DNA from: Begonia masoniana
Lineage: Eukaryota > Streptophyta > Magnoliopsida > Cucurbitales > Begoniaceae
Length of the DNA stretch: 64,000 nucleotides
Assembly: GCA_022432975.1 (NCBI GenBank)
Contig: CM039502.1
Span: 9,281,151-9,345,150, forward strand
Reading direction: 5' to 3'
The notes beneath the pieces were generated by a model, which did no database searches, was not told the origin of the DNA, and saw nothing but the letters and a program-made list of their open reading frames with translations. The translations under genes and the position numbers were made by a program. Within the stretch, counting starts at the first letter, position 1. Each line of letters starts with the position of its first letter. Positions 49,791 to 62,283 of the stretch are shown piece after piece.

Positions 49791-51337
49791 TGCGTTAGAT
49801 TTCTGTAACCGTTCAAATATCCCACGTTTTAAACCTCTGTTTCTTCTGACCGAATATTTCTTAATATTTCCAACGACTATTTTAACCATGCTTTTCACAG
49901 TTTCGCTTAACTCCATTGTTGTTTAAATAATTTTCCGCTGCAAGTGTTAAATATTTTTTTTGAGTTTTAGAAAAATGCTAAATTTTGACTGTCGAGGGAA
50001 GTTTTAAATTTAGTGTCAAAGTTTCCTTTTTGCCACGTTCGAGAATTGAGTAACAAACCGGGTCCAGATAACTCGGGGCGTTACATATTCGTTATCCTTT
50101 TCCTTTTCATGAAAACATGCGTAGAAATTCCTTTTTCGTGCTTTTCAGAAACATGATGCTTGAACAGGTGCAATGCTATAAACATAATTAAAGCATAAAC
50201 AAACAATTATATGTACCATCAAGACTGTAAAAGAAATAACCTACAAAATGTTTAATCCTAACTACCCGACCTATTTGCCCGACACTTACCAAAATCTCTA
50301 ATTTCCTCGAACAACATGAAATCTTATGGTGCAGGCCAATCGGCCAAACAACTCACGAGAGACTTACCTGATGTCCTTAGCAAATCGAGCGCCGTCCGTG
50401 AGCCTTGTTCACCTAAGCCAATTCACAACAATTATCATTAAAATGCATTTGAACCGCTAACGTCCTAATTGATGAAATCCTTAACTAAAGAAGTTTCCTA
50501 AAATTTCAATTTAACTAATCGAGGCGTATCGACGAACAATTCATGCTTGATACCTCAAAATCCCGATTACGAGTTTTTTGCCTAAATTTCACAAATTCTA
50601 ACTTTCGTCCTTAATCAATTAACTTCGTCCCTTAACGTTCAATACGTTCGCTATATCCTTAATTACAACAAACCTATTGATTTCGAACCCTAAATCGCAT
50701 TTTTATTAAAACCCTAATCGTAAACCCTAACCATTAAACTTCGTGAAAAACTGAAATAAACGCTCTAAGATCATAGATACATACCTAGGGCGTCGATTGG
50801 AGGAAGAATCGTGAAGAACGAAGGAGAACAGAGGTCGGAACGGAGGGGAACCGTCGGCGGGCAGAGAGCTTTTCTCTCTGGAATTTGTGATCGCCAGGGA
50901 GAAGTGAGAAAAATGAGGGAGAGAAGATTGGTTGTTAGTTTTTATAATATTAACCTGGCAAATTACCGTTTTTCCCTTATCACTTAATTTTTTTTGTTTC
51001 GTCTTTCGTTTCGTTAATCGGCTAAAGATTTGGTTTCTCCAAATTTCCTTATTTCACCAGTATGTCCAACTTATTATTTGGGTTCTAACAAAACAGTCCG
51101 TTCGCAAAACGAACCTTGTTTACTATTTTTACGAAAACGTCCTTTATATTACGAGAAATGTAATTACTCGAAATATAGCGTTTGAACTCTGAAAAATCCC
51201 ATAATATCCCTAAAATTCATATTAATTATTAGGATTCCAATGACACTTTCTTTTTGTAAAACGGAGTTAATTTGACATATTTACAAAAATGTCATTATAT
51301 ATTAAAATAATAATATCCCGTAAAGCGGGATATTACA

Positions 51338-52106
51338 CGGACGGAGCTCGGCTTTCTACGGAGGACAGGTAAGTCTCTCGTGATTTGTTTGGCCGATTGG
51401 CCTACACCATAAGATTTTATGTTGTTCGAGGAATTGGAGAATGTAGGTTGTGCTGGGAGAATAGGTCGGGTAGTTTGTATTAGTTAAGTGTAGTATGTTT
51501 AAGTTAATTGTTTATTTATGCTTTAGTTATGTTTATAGCATTGCACATGTTCATGCATCATGTTTCTGTAAAGCACGAAAAAGGAATTTCTATGCATGTT
51601 TTCATGAAAATGAAAAGGATAACGAATATGTATGAATGTATGTAATCTGGTCAAGGAGGTGGCGGTGGTTCAGACATGGCTGCTTGGGGAGCATGTCTTC
51701 CCCCCGGTTAGATACGAGGGGCTATCCAACCGTAGGATGTGCCGCTCCTATCTAGCGTGAGAGAAGCCATGGTGACATATCTGTATGTAATGAAATGATT
51801 AGCGAAAAGGTAGGAAGCATGTTTAATGAACTGCACGCATGGCATGCATTGCATTCACGTAGACTTACTGAGCCTTAAGCTCACAACTTATTTTTATGGT
51901 TTAGGTGACCTCTACACAGGTGAGGATGAGATCCCTCCACCCGAGGCATGAACGGTTGAAGAAAGATGGCCCATGGGAGTGTGTTGAGCAGTCGATACGA
52001 ACATGACCCGTGGGGAGCATAGGTTATGTATTTTGGGTTAGTTTGGTGATGGTTATGTTTATGGATTGAATTGTATAGAAATACATTTTAGGTTGCTTGG
52101 ATTCTG
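51338..52106 (+). repeat. LTR leader fragment, plus strand, inverted copy of 47300-50400
   Basis: It starts inside leader exon 2 (ends 51368, ACAG|GTAAGT). A GGCCGATTGGCC hairpin and CTACACC follow, then a 536-nt intron, exon 3 at 51905-51951 (GDLYTGEDEIPPPEA, TGA) and LTR sequence to 52106. Throughout, it mirrors the minus LTR to its left without the nested LTR W. It begins directly at the LTR terminus 51337 and is cut by the A run. Confidence 0.8.
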
Positions 52107-53010
<904 letters not shown>

Positions 53011-53012
53011 GT

Positions 53013-53024
53013 TGGTATCAGAGC
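53013..53024 (+). promoter_or_regulatory. Primer binding site of element B
   Basis: TGGTATCAGAGC two bases after the LTR end is complementary to initiator tRNA-Met. Confidence 0.9.
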
Positions 53025-53055
53025 TCGGTTGGCTTAAAAAAAAACGTGACAAATC

Positions 53056-54514
53056 ATGCCGAAGAAGAGTACGATGGAAAGGCCTAGTGCACCATCGGAT
53101 CAACTCGAGCGCCTCGTCGAGTTGGAAGAAGAAATGCGGTATTTGCAAGACATACCAGACAACATTCGATTCATAGAAGAACGAATGAAGGAAATGTCTG
53201 AATTTCCTACTGAGATAGCAGCTATTCACAACAGAATAGACGCTATACCGATTCCAGAGCTGCTGAATCGGGTGGAGACTCTCGAATCCCGACAAGAAAG
53301 AGGAAAGGGAGCTGATACAGGAGAAAGTTCCACTGGTACAATAGTCGGAATCCTGGAGCGTGTCGATGAGATCGAACCAGCTCATACCCGGCTGTCAGAA
53401 ACTGTGTCTCAAGTGACTATAGACTTCAGAACAATGTTTGATTCTCTCAGGGCCGAGATGGCCGAGATCAACATTAAACTGAACCTTACTATGAGAGCCA
53501 TGGGGAGTCAAGCCCAGGCTACTACTGCTGCTGAATTCAGTCGAGTGAAAATTCCTGAGCCAAAATCCTTTGGGGGAGCCCGGGACGCAAAAAGAAATAG
53601 AGAATTTCATCTTCGACATGGAACAGTATTTCAAGGCCACTAGAACAGATGATGATTCGAAAGTGACTTTGGCCACAATGCATCTTACTGGGGACGCAAA
53701 ACTGTGGTGGAGATCAAAATACCACGATATCAGTATGGGGGAATGTGTGATTGATACCTGGGAAGAATTAAAAAGACAACTGAAGGATCAATTCTTTCCA
53801 GAGAATGTTGAGTTCAATGCTCGCAGACTACTCCGAGAACTAAAGCAGACTGCAAGCATTCGAGAATATGTAAAACAGTTTTCGGGACTAATGCTGAACA
53901 TTAGAGATATGTCGGAGAAAGATAAGATCTTCACTTTCATTGAAGGTCTTAAACCATGGGCCAGAACAAAACTGTATGAACAAAGAGTGCAAAGCCTTTC
54001 AAGCGCACTTGCTGCAGCAGAGCGGTTGTTCGATTATAACTCTGAGAACCCTGGGCCAAAGAAGAATGCTCCCAGCAACTCAAATGCTCCCAAGTCCCAG
54101 AAATCGAACACAGGAAATGCTGAAAGGAGACCGTTTGTCCCAAGAGAAGGTTACGAGGCACCAAGAAACGCCAACAACCAACGACAGACAAATAGGCCCA
54201 TGTCGTGTTTTCTGTGCAAAGGACCCCATCGTGTAGCTGAATGCCCGCATCGGTCGGCCTTAACTACCTTACAAGCTTCGATTCAGGATGACAACTCAGT
54301 TAAAGAAGTTACTGAAGAAGAATCAACGGAGCTTGCCGAAGTTGGCACCATGACTTTCTTATCAGCTGTACAGCAACAGATGGAGGAACTGAAAAAGATC
54401 CCAGATAAAGGTCTCCTCTATGTTGAGTCCTTCATCAATGGCAAGTCCACTAAAAGTACAATGATTGACTCAGGGGCTACGCATAACTTTATTACAGAGA
54501 AGGAAGCCCGCTGA
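53056..54514 (+). pseudogene. gag: gag and protease of element B (frameshifted)
   Basis: ATG 53056 starts MPKKSTMERPSAPSDQLERL, a coiled-coil-like N-terminus rich in Glu and Ile (about residues 12-110). A run of five A near 53590 shifts the frame by one base. The gag core continues in the next frame (FDMEQYFKAT, then AKLWWRSKY, then YVKQFSGLML). A zinc knuckle C-x2-C-x3-H-x4-C lies at about 54207-54245. The protease active site DSGA is at 54467-54478. The frame ends at TGA 54512 and resumes in the same frame as pol. Frameshift and stop make the copy defective. Confidence 0.87.
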
Positions 54515-56679
54515 CTTGGTTTGAAGGTGGAAAGGAATGACGGTAAGATGAAAACAGTGAATGCCAAAGCAATGCCGGTACTCGGGATTGTAAGGAGGGT
54601 CCAGTTAAAGCTCAGCTCATGGACGGGACTCGGGGACTTTGTCGTAGCACAGATGGATGACTTTGATACTATCTTGGGGATGGAGTTCTTGATGGAACAT
54701 AAAGTCATCCCAATGCCTTCAGCAAAATGTTTGATAATCACCAGCAACAACCCAACCGTTGTTCCTGCGATTTTGAAACAACCAAATGTCATCAACACTA
54801 AGATGCTCTCTGCTATGCAATTCAAAAAGGGGTTGAAACAAGATGATCCAACTTACATGGTCGTTCCATTGCAGTCTAGTACAAAGACGAAGGAAACAAT
54901 ACATCCGGAAATCTCAAAAGTCCTAGAAGAGTTCCGGAGCATCATGCCCGAATGTTTACCCAAGACGTTACCTCCAAAAAGGGACATCGATCATCAAATT
55001 GAACTGAATCCCGGATCCAAACCTCCTGCAAAGGCCCCATATAGAATGGCTCCGCCAGAACTCGCAGAGTTAAGGAAGCAGTTAGATGAGCTACTCGAGG
55101 CCGGATTCATCAGACCCGCCAAGGCGCCTTTTGGAGCACCAGTGTTGTTTCAAAATAAAAAGGATGGAAGTCTGCGAATGTGTATAGACTACCGGGCCCT
55201 CAACAAAGTCACAGTGCACAACAAGTATCCCATTCCACTCATCACTGACCTTTTTGATCAATTGTACAAGGCCAAGTATTTTACCAAGCTTGATCTGCGA
55301 TCAGGTTATTACCAAGTAAGGATTGCAGAACGAGATGAACCCACGACAACTTGCGTAACAAGATATGGAGCCTTTGAATTCTTGGTGATGCCCTTCGGAC
55401 TGACGAACTCCCCTGCAACATTCTGCACCCTCATGAATCGAGTATTTCATGAATACCTCGACAAGTTTGTGGTGGTGTACCTTGATGACATTGTTGTATA
55501 TAGCGAGACGCTGGAAGAGCACAAGGCGCACCTCTGTTTGGTTTTCGAGAAGCTGAGAGAAAACCAACTATATGTGAAAAAGGAAAAATGCTCTTTTGCT
55601 CAGGAGGGCATCGAATTCCTTGGCCACATTGTTGAACAAGGTCGTCTCCGCATGGACCCGAATAAGATAAGTGCTGTCAAAAGTTAGAAGACCCCGACAT
55701 CTGTCACTGAACTGCGTTCTTTCCTTGGGCTTGCTAATTATTACAGACGCTTTGTAGAAGGATTTTCAAAGAGAGCTGCACCACTAACAAAACTCTTGAA
55801 GAAATGAGTGTCTTGGGAGTGGAACTCCGAGTGTCAAAAGTCTTTTGCTGATCTGAAAGAAACCATGATACAAGAGCCTGTACTTGCGCTAGCAGATGTC
55901 ACTCAGCCATTTGAAGTGGAAACCGATGCCTCAGATTTTGCTCTAGGAGGAGTTTTTATGCAGAATGGTCATCCCGTTGCCTTCGAAAGTCGTAAGCTAA
56001 AGGAAGCAGAGAGAAGATACATTGCTTCCGAGAAAGAAATGTTGGCCGTAGTACATTGTTTGCGCATGTGGAGACAGTATCTGCTTGGGACGAAGTTCGT
56101 CGTGAAAACAGATAACAGTTCAATCTATCACTTCTTTGAACAACCAAAACTCTCAGCCAAGCAAGCACATTGGCACGAGTTGATTTTAGAATTTGATTTT
56201 AGCTTCGAACACAAGTCTGGCCAAAGCAATAGAGTGGCTGATGCCCTGAGTCAGAAGGCAGAGTGCGCTAGCCTTTGTTACCTGTCTCAACCTCAAGCGA
56301 GTAAAGTTAATGGATCACTGAAGAATCGCATCCGAGACAGTTTACAAGACGACCCTGCAGCTCGAGCGGTAGTGCAGCTTGTGAAAGAAGGGAAGACTCG
56401 TCAGTTCTGGATTGAAAATGACTTACTCTTCACCAAGGGAAACCGTTTGTATGTACCCCGAAGCGATAATTTGTGGCGTACTCTTCTACGAGAATGCCAC
56501 GATACCTTGTGGGCTGGTCATGCTGGGTGGCAGCGAACCTATGCACTCTTGAAAAAGGGATATTACTAGCCGCAGATGAAGGTTGACGTTATGCAGTACA
56601 CTAAAACTTGTCTTGTGTGCCAACAAGATAAAGTCGAAAGAAACAAGATTGCGGGATTGCTAGAGCCACTACCCGTACG
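54515..56679 (+). pseudogene. pol: pol of element B, first copy (protease end, RT, RNase H, integrase zinc region)
   Basis: Protease C-terminal part is at about 54521-54760 (DTILGMEFL). Reverse transcriptase ([10 protein letters not shown], then [19 protein letters not shown]) has the catalytic YLDD at about 55478-55489. RNase H ([12 protein letters not shown], then [13 protein letters not shown]) and the start of the integrase zinc domain ([17 protein letters not shown]) follow. Stops at 55685 (TAG), 55805 (TGA) and 56567 (TAG) are absent from the second copy, so they arose after the duplication or were inherited by one copy only. At 56679 the sequence returns to the RT start. Confidence 0.9.
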
Positions 56680-58340
56680 AAACCTCCTGCAAAGGCCCCA
56701 TATAGAATGGCTCCGCCAGAACTCGCAGAGTTAAGGAAGCAGTTAGATGAGCTACTCGAGGCCGGATTCATCAGACCCGCCAAGGCGCCTTTTGGAGCAC
56801 CAGTGTTGTTTCAAAAGAAAAAGGATGGAAGTCTGCGAATGTGTATAGACTACCGGGCCCTCAACAAAGTCACAGTGCGCAACAAGTATCCCATTCCACT
56901 CATCACTGACCTTTTTGATCAATTGTACAAGGCCAAGTATTTTACCATGTTTGATCTGCGATCAGGTTATTACCAAGTAAGGATTGCAGAACGAGATGAA
57001 CCCAAGACAACTTGCGTAACAAGATATGGAGCCTTTGAATTCTTGGTGATGCCCTTCGGACTGACGAACGCCCCTGCAACATTCTGCACCCTCATGAATC
57101 GAGTATTTCATGAATACCTCGACAAGTTTGTGGTGGTGTACCTTGATGACATTGTTGTATATAGCGAGACGCTGGAAGAGCACAAGGCGCACCTCCGTTT
57201 GGTTTTCGAGAAGATGAGAGAAAACCAACTATATGTGAAAAAGGAAAAATGCTCTTTTGCTCAGGAGGGCATCGAATTCCTTGGCCACATTGTTGAACAA
57301 GGTCGTCTCCGCATGGACCCGAATAAGATAAGTGCTGTCAAAAGTTGGAAGACCCCGACATCTGTCACTGAACTGCGTTCTTTCCTTGGGCTTGCTAATT
57401 ATTACAGACGCTTTGTAGAAGGATTTTCAAAGAGAGCTGCACCACTAACAGAACTCTTGAAGAAAGGAGTGTCTTGGGAGTGGAACTCCGAGTGTCAAAA
57501 GTCTTTTACTGATCTGAAAGAAGCCATGATACAAGAGCCTGTACTTGCGCTAGCAGATGTCACTCAGCCATTTGAAGTGGAAACCGATGCCTCAGATTTT
57601 GCTCTAGGAGGAGTTCTTATGCAGAATGGTCATCCTGTTGCCTTCGAAAGTCGTAAGCTAAAGGAAGCAGAGAGAAGATACATTGCTTCCGAGAAAGAAA
57701 TGCTGGCCGTAGTACATTGTTTGCGCATGTGGAGACAGTATCTGCTTGGGTCAAAGTTCGTCGTGAAAACAGAAAACAGTTCAATCTGTCACTTCTTTGA
57801 ACAACCAAAACTCTCAGCCAAGCAAGCACGTTGGCACGAGTTGATTTCAGAATTTGATTTTAGCTTCGAACACAAGTCTGGCCAAAGCAATAGAGTGGCT
57901 GATGCCCTGAGTCGGAAGGCAGAGTGCGCTAGCCTTTGTTACCTATCTCAACTTCAAGCGAGTAAAGTTAATGGATCACTGAAGGATCACAACCGAGACA
58001 GTTTACAAGACGACCCTGCAGCTCGAGCGGTAGTGCAGCTTGTGAAAGAAGGGAAGACTCGTCAGTTCTGGATTGAAAATGACTTACTCTTCACCAAGGG
58101 AAACCGTTTGTATGTACCCCGAAGCGATAATTTGCGGCGTACTCTTCTACGAGAAAGCCACGATACCTTGTGGGCCGGTCATGCTGGGTGGCAGCGAACC
58201 TATGCACTCTTGAAAAAGGGATATTACTGGCCGTAGATGAAGGTTGACGTTATGCAGTACACTAAAACTTGTCTTGTGTGCCAACAAGATAAAGTCGAAG
58301 GAAACAAGATTGCGGGATTGCTAGAGCCACTGCCCGTACC
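55019..58340 (+). repeat. 1661-bp tandem duplication within pol B
   Basis: 55019-56679 and 56680-58340 are near-identical copies running from AAACCTCCTGC (before RT) to CTAGAGCCACT.CCCGTAC (integrase N-terminus). The junction has AAA microhomology. 1661 is not a multiple of three, so the second copy is read one frame over (frame 2 to frame 1), which is also the frame of the downstream integrase. Confidence 0.95.
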
Positions 58341-59419
58341 AAAAATGCCTTGGGAGAGTGTTTCCTTGGATTTTATCACCAACTTGCCGTCTGCTAACGA
58401 CTTTGAAGCGATATTGGTGATCGTCGACAGATTCTCTAAGTATACCACGTTCATTACGGCTCCGAAGCACTGCCCCGTAGAGACGACAGCCCAGCTCTTC
58501 TTCAAGCATATTGTAAAGTTGTGGGGAATTCCGCAAAGCATCGTCAGTGACCGAGATCCTCGATTCACAGGGTCTTTTTGGGTCGAACTATTCCAGTTGC
58601 TCGGATCAAGCCTCAATATATCTTCCGGTTATCATCCTCAAACAGACGGCCAAACAGAACGCTTCAATAGCTTACTGGAGGAATACCTACGCCACTTCAT
58701 CAATACTAATAAAAGGAATTGGCCTAATTTACTCGACGTAGCACAATTCTGCTTCAATTGCCAAAAGAGTTCTTCGACAGGGATGAGTCCGTTCGAAATA
58801 GTCTGCGGGAGACAACCCATCATGCCCCACACGTTGGAGCAGCCATATTTGGGGAAGAGTCCAAAAGCATACAACTTCTCCAAAGAATGGAAGCAAAACA
58901 CAGAAATAGCCCGCGCCTACTTAGAACGTGCCTCTAAACATATGAAGAAGTGGGCGGATAAGAAGCAGCGGCCAATGGAGTTCAAGACTGGAGACTATGT
59001 GCTAGTTAAATTGTTACCTGAACAACTTCGCTTCAGAGGGAAGAAGGACAGGCGACTCGTTAGAAAATATGAAGGCCCTATTGAAGTCATGGAGAAAGTC
59101 AGAAAAGCCTCCTACAGAGTTAATCTTCTAGCGTGGCTCAAAATTCACCCTGTCATCCATGTCAACAACTTAAAGCCCTATCATGCAGACGATGAAGACG
59201 AAGAGAGGAACGACATCACCAGACCAAGTATTTCTACCAACAACAGAAAGAAGAAAGAAGTGGAGGAAGTCCTTGCAGAGCGGAAGGTCAACATCGGTCG
59301 ACGATAGTACCAGGAGTATCTGATCAGGTGGAAGGGACTTGGAGACGACGATGTATCTTGGGAGAAGCATGAAGACTTAGAAGGCTCAGCACGGATGATC
59401 GAAGAATTCAAGCAGAAGC
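56680..59419 (+). pseudogene. pol: pol of element B, second RT-RNase H copy, integrase and chromodomain
   Basis: The longest open frame is 56707-58236 (509 codons): a complete RT and RNase H with YLDD at about 57139-57150, ending at TAG 58234. The same frame continues at 58237 with integrase: CLVCQQ, the catalytic core LDFITNLPSA, SDRDPRFTG and the YHPQTDGQTERFNS box, then GPIEVMEKV...HPVIHVNNLKPY. A chromodomain at about 59245-59400 (EEVLAERKV, then YLIRWKGLGDDDVSWE, then EDL) is broken by a TAG at 59305. Chromodomains of this clade direct insertion to methylated histone H3 regions. The last codons run into the solo LTR at 59420. Confidence 0.9.
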
Positions 59420-60387
59420 TGTAATATCCGGCTTGTACGGATTTTTGGATATATTATATTATATTCATATTTTATTATATAATGGCATTTTTGGTAAATA
59501 TGTCAAATCAGGTCTGATTTATGAAAAGAAAGCGTCATTACGATCCTAACGATTAATTGGAATTTTGAGGAAAGTTTGGGAATTTTCGGAATAGTAACGC
59601 TATATTCCGAGTAATTACCTCTATCGTAAAATAATTGACGTTTTAATAAAAATGGTAAACGAGGTCCGAATTGCGAACGGACAGTTTTGTTAAATCCCGA
59701 ATAACAAATTTGACTTATTGGTGAAGTATGAAGATTTGGTGAAAATGAATAGCTAGACGATTAACGAACCGAAGGACGAAATCAATATAAAAACTAAAGA
59801 AGGGCAAAAAGGTAATTCGTCAAGTTAATATTTTTATAAAAATCAACTTTTCTTCGGTCAGCAGAACACTTCTGCGATTTCATTTCTGTTTTCCTCTTTT
59901 CTCTCTCGCAAACCCTCTCTGGCCGTCGACGTTCCTCACGATCCGACCTCCGGTTCTCTTCCGTTTTTCCTCCGTCCTTCACGTTTCTTCCTCCAATCGA
60001 CGTTCTAGGTATGTCTCTATAGTTTTAGAGCGTTAGATTTCGAGTTTCGTAACGTTTAAATAATTAGGTTTTAGTTAGGGTTTTGATAAAAATCGAGATT
60101 TAGGATCCGAAACTCATAGATTTGCTGTGATTAAGTGTATAAAGGCTGTATTGAACGTATTGGACGAAGTTAAATCAATTTGTGAAAAAGTTTAAAAATC
60201 CGAGAATTTTCCGAGTTTTCGGAAAAGTTCGTAATTCGAGAATTTAGGTGCCGAGGCGTAATTGTTCGAATAAATAGCTCGATAAATCGGATTAGGACTT
60301 TTAGAAATTTCCTTGGTTAAGGTTTTGACAAATTGGACGTTTATTGACTTAAACTCGTTTTAACGTCAATCCTTGTAAATTGTTTAG

Positions 60388-62283
60388 GTAAACAGTGCTC
60401 GTGTGACGAAGCTTGGATTTCAGCGTGCACGAGGTAAGTTCTCGTGATGTTCTTTGGCCGATTGGCCTACACCGTACGTCCGTGGTCTCGAGGAGTTTTG
60501 GAGATGCCTTTAGTTAGGTTTTACTCGGTTTGGGTAGCTAGGGTCTTAGGAGTTTATAGTTTATGCGTATTGTATTGGCCGAAAGGCGTATTGATATAAC
60601 TGTGCCGAAAGGCGTATTGATATAACTGTGCCGAAAGGCGTATTGTATTGGCCGAAAGGCGTATTGGCCGAAAGGCGTATTGGCCGAAAGGCGTATTGGC
60701 CGAAAGGCGTATTGTATTGGCCGAAAGGCGTATTGATATAACTGTGCCGAAAGGCGTATTGATATAACTGTGCCGAAAGGCGTATTGATATAACTGTGCC
60801 GAAAGGCGTATTGTATTGGCCGAAAGGCGTATTGTATTGGCCGAAAGGCGTATTGTATTGGCCGAAAGGCGTATTGATATAACTGTGCCGAAAGGCGTAT
60901 TGGCCGAAAGGCGTATTGATATAACTGTGCCGAAAGGCGTATTGTATTGGCCGAAAGGCGTATTGATATAACTGTGCCGAAAGGCGTATTGGCCGAAAGG
61001 CGTATTGGCCGAAAGGCGTATTGGCCGAAAGGCGTATTGATATAACTGTGCCGAAAGGCGTATTGATATAACTGTGCCGAAAGGCGTATTGGCCGAAAGG
61101 CGTATTGGCCGAAAGGCGTATTGATATAACTGTGCCGAAAGGCGTATTGGCCGAAAGGCGTATTGTATTGGCCGAAAGGCGTATTGGCCGAAAGGCGTAT
61201 TGGCCGAAAGGCGTATTGATATAACTGTGCCGAAAGGCGTATTGGCCGAAAGGCGTATTGATATAACTGTGCCGAAAGGCGTATTGATATAACTGTGCCG
61301 AAAGGCGTATTGATATAACTGTGCCGAAAGGCGTATTGATATAACTGTGCCGAAAGGCGTATTGATATAACTGTGCCGAAAGGCGTATTGGCCGAAAGGC
61401 GTATTGGCCGAAAGGCGTATTGGCCGAAAGGCGTATTGATATAACTGTGCCGAAAGGCGTATTGATATAACTGTGCCGAAAGGCGTATTGATATAACTGT
61501 GCCGAAAGGCGTATTGGCCGAAAGGCGTATTGGCCGAAAGGCGTATTGTATTGGCCGAAAGGCGTATTGGCCGAAAGGCGTATTGTATTGGCCGAAAGGC
61601 GTATTGATATAACTGTGCCGAAAGGCGTATTGTATTGGCCGAAAGGCGTATTGATATAACTGTGCCGAAAGGCGTATTGATATAACTGTGCCGAAAGGCG
61701 TATTGATATAACTGTGCCGAAAGGCGTATTGATATAACTGTGCCGAAAGGCGTATTGATATAACTGTGCCGAAAGGGTATTGATATAACTGTGCCGAAAG
61801 GCGTATTGGCCGAAAGGCGTATTGGCCGAAAGGCGTATTGTATTGGCCGAAAGGCGTATTGGCCGAAAGGCGTATTGGCCGAAAGGCTTATTGGCCGAAA
61901 GGCGTATTGGCCGAAAGGCGTATTGGCCGAAAGGCGTATTGGCCGAAAGGCTTATTGGCCGAAAGGCGTATTGGCCGAAAGGCGTATTGATATAACTGTG
62001 CCGAAAGGCGTATTGATATAACTGTGCCGAAAGGCGTATTGATATAACTGTGCCGAAAGGCGTATTGATATAACTGTGCCGAAAGGCGTATTGTATTGGC
62101 CGAAAGGCGTATTGAGCATTGCATAGTAAGATAAAATAAAGCATGGTTTATCGAACTCATACGCACAGCATGCATTGCATTTACGAGTCTTACTGGGATT
62201 CATCTCATAGTGTATTGTATGGTGTAGGTGACATAGACTTCGAGGTACCAGGTGAGGACGATGTCCCTCCACCTGAGGCATGA
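60388..62283 (+). other. Leader module exons 2 and 3 in solo LTR X
   Basis: First donor TTCTAG|GTATGT at 60009. Exon 2 is 60388-60433 (TTTAG|GTAAACAG to CACGAG|GTAAGT). GGCCGATTGGCC and CTACACCG follow. The intron is 1794 nt and contains the array 60563-62114. TCTTACTGGG (62188-62197) is the branch candidate and GTGTAG the acceptor. Exon 3 is 62228-62283, encoding GDIDFEVPGEDDVPPPEA then TGA. Compared with 15226-15278 and 47463-47509, exon 3 differs by 3 and 9 nt, both multiples of three. Exon 2 has one extra base relative to the other copies, which shifts its upstream frame. Confidence 0.55.
60563..62114 (+). repeat. GCCGAAAGGCGTATT array in LTR X
   Basis: About 75 units share the core GCCGAAAGGCGTATT. 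Three unit types alternate irregularly: 16 bp (preceded by G), 21 bp (with GTATT) and 26 bp (with GATATAACTGT). GCC-GAAA-GGC is a stem with a GNRA tetraloop, so the transcript could form a row of tetraloop hairpins. The copy at 15530-15575 has only three such units. The 527-codon minus-strand open frame is an artefact. Confidence 0.95.

Larger units (their letters stand above)
47792..50085 (+). repeat. Solo LTR, family W (2294 bp)
   Basis: It begins TGTAGCACCC and ends CGGGGCGTTACA, flanked by the direct repeat TATTC (47787-47791 and 50086-50090). The flanking sequences join perfectly when it is removed, matching the continuous copy at 51600-51640. It contains its own leader module and a hairpin array. 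The same family begins at 63716. Confidence 0.93.
47463..50412 (-). other. Leader module exons 2 and 3 in family X LTR (second copy)
   Basis: Exon 2 is 50412-50368 (CTTAG|GTGAACAAGG to CATCAG|GTAAGT). Exon 3 is 47509-47463, encoding GDLYTGEDEIPPPEA then TGA. The intron is 2858 nt, but 559 nt once solo LTR W and its target duplication are removed, the same as in the copy at 15279-15838 (560 nt). CTTACTGAGCC is the branch-point candidate. The split-Gly phase is kept. Confidence 0.55.
43581..51337 (-). repeat. Family X LTR (minus strand) with expanded array and nested solo LTR
   Basis: On the minus strand the LTR starts at 51337 with TGTAATATCCCGC, whose first 30 bases fold on themselves (AATATCCCG with CGGGATATT). 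Next come the promoter region, leader exon 2 (50412-50368), intron 2 holding solo LTR W (47792-50085), leader exon 3 (47509-47463), CTCTCTGGAAT hairpins (46928-47000), ~130-bp repeats and the 25-bp array. Its 3' terminus is not seen, because the array abuts a plus-strand LTR start at 43580. Confidence 0.8.

Noticed and set aside
53949..55567. Several 80-135 codon minus-strand open frames opposite pol B
   Set aside because: Antisense shadows of gag-pol without independent features.
60561..62144. 527-codon minus-strand open frame (YAFRPIRLSANTPFGQ repeats)
   Set aside because: Artefact of the GCCGAAAGGCGTATT array within a putative intron.
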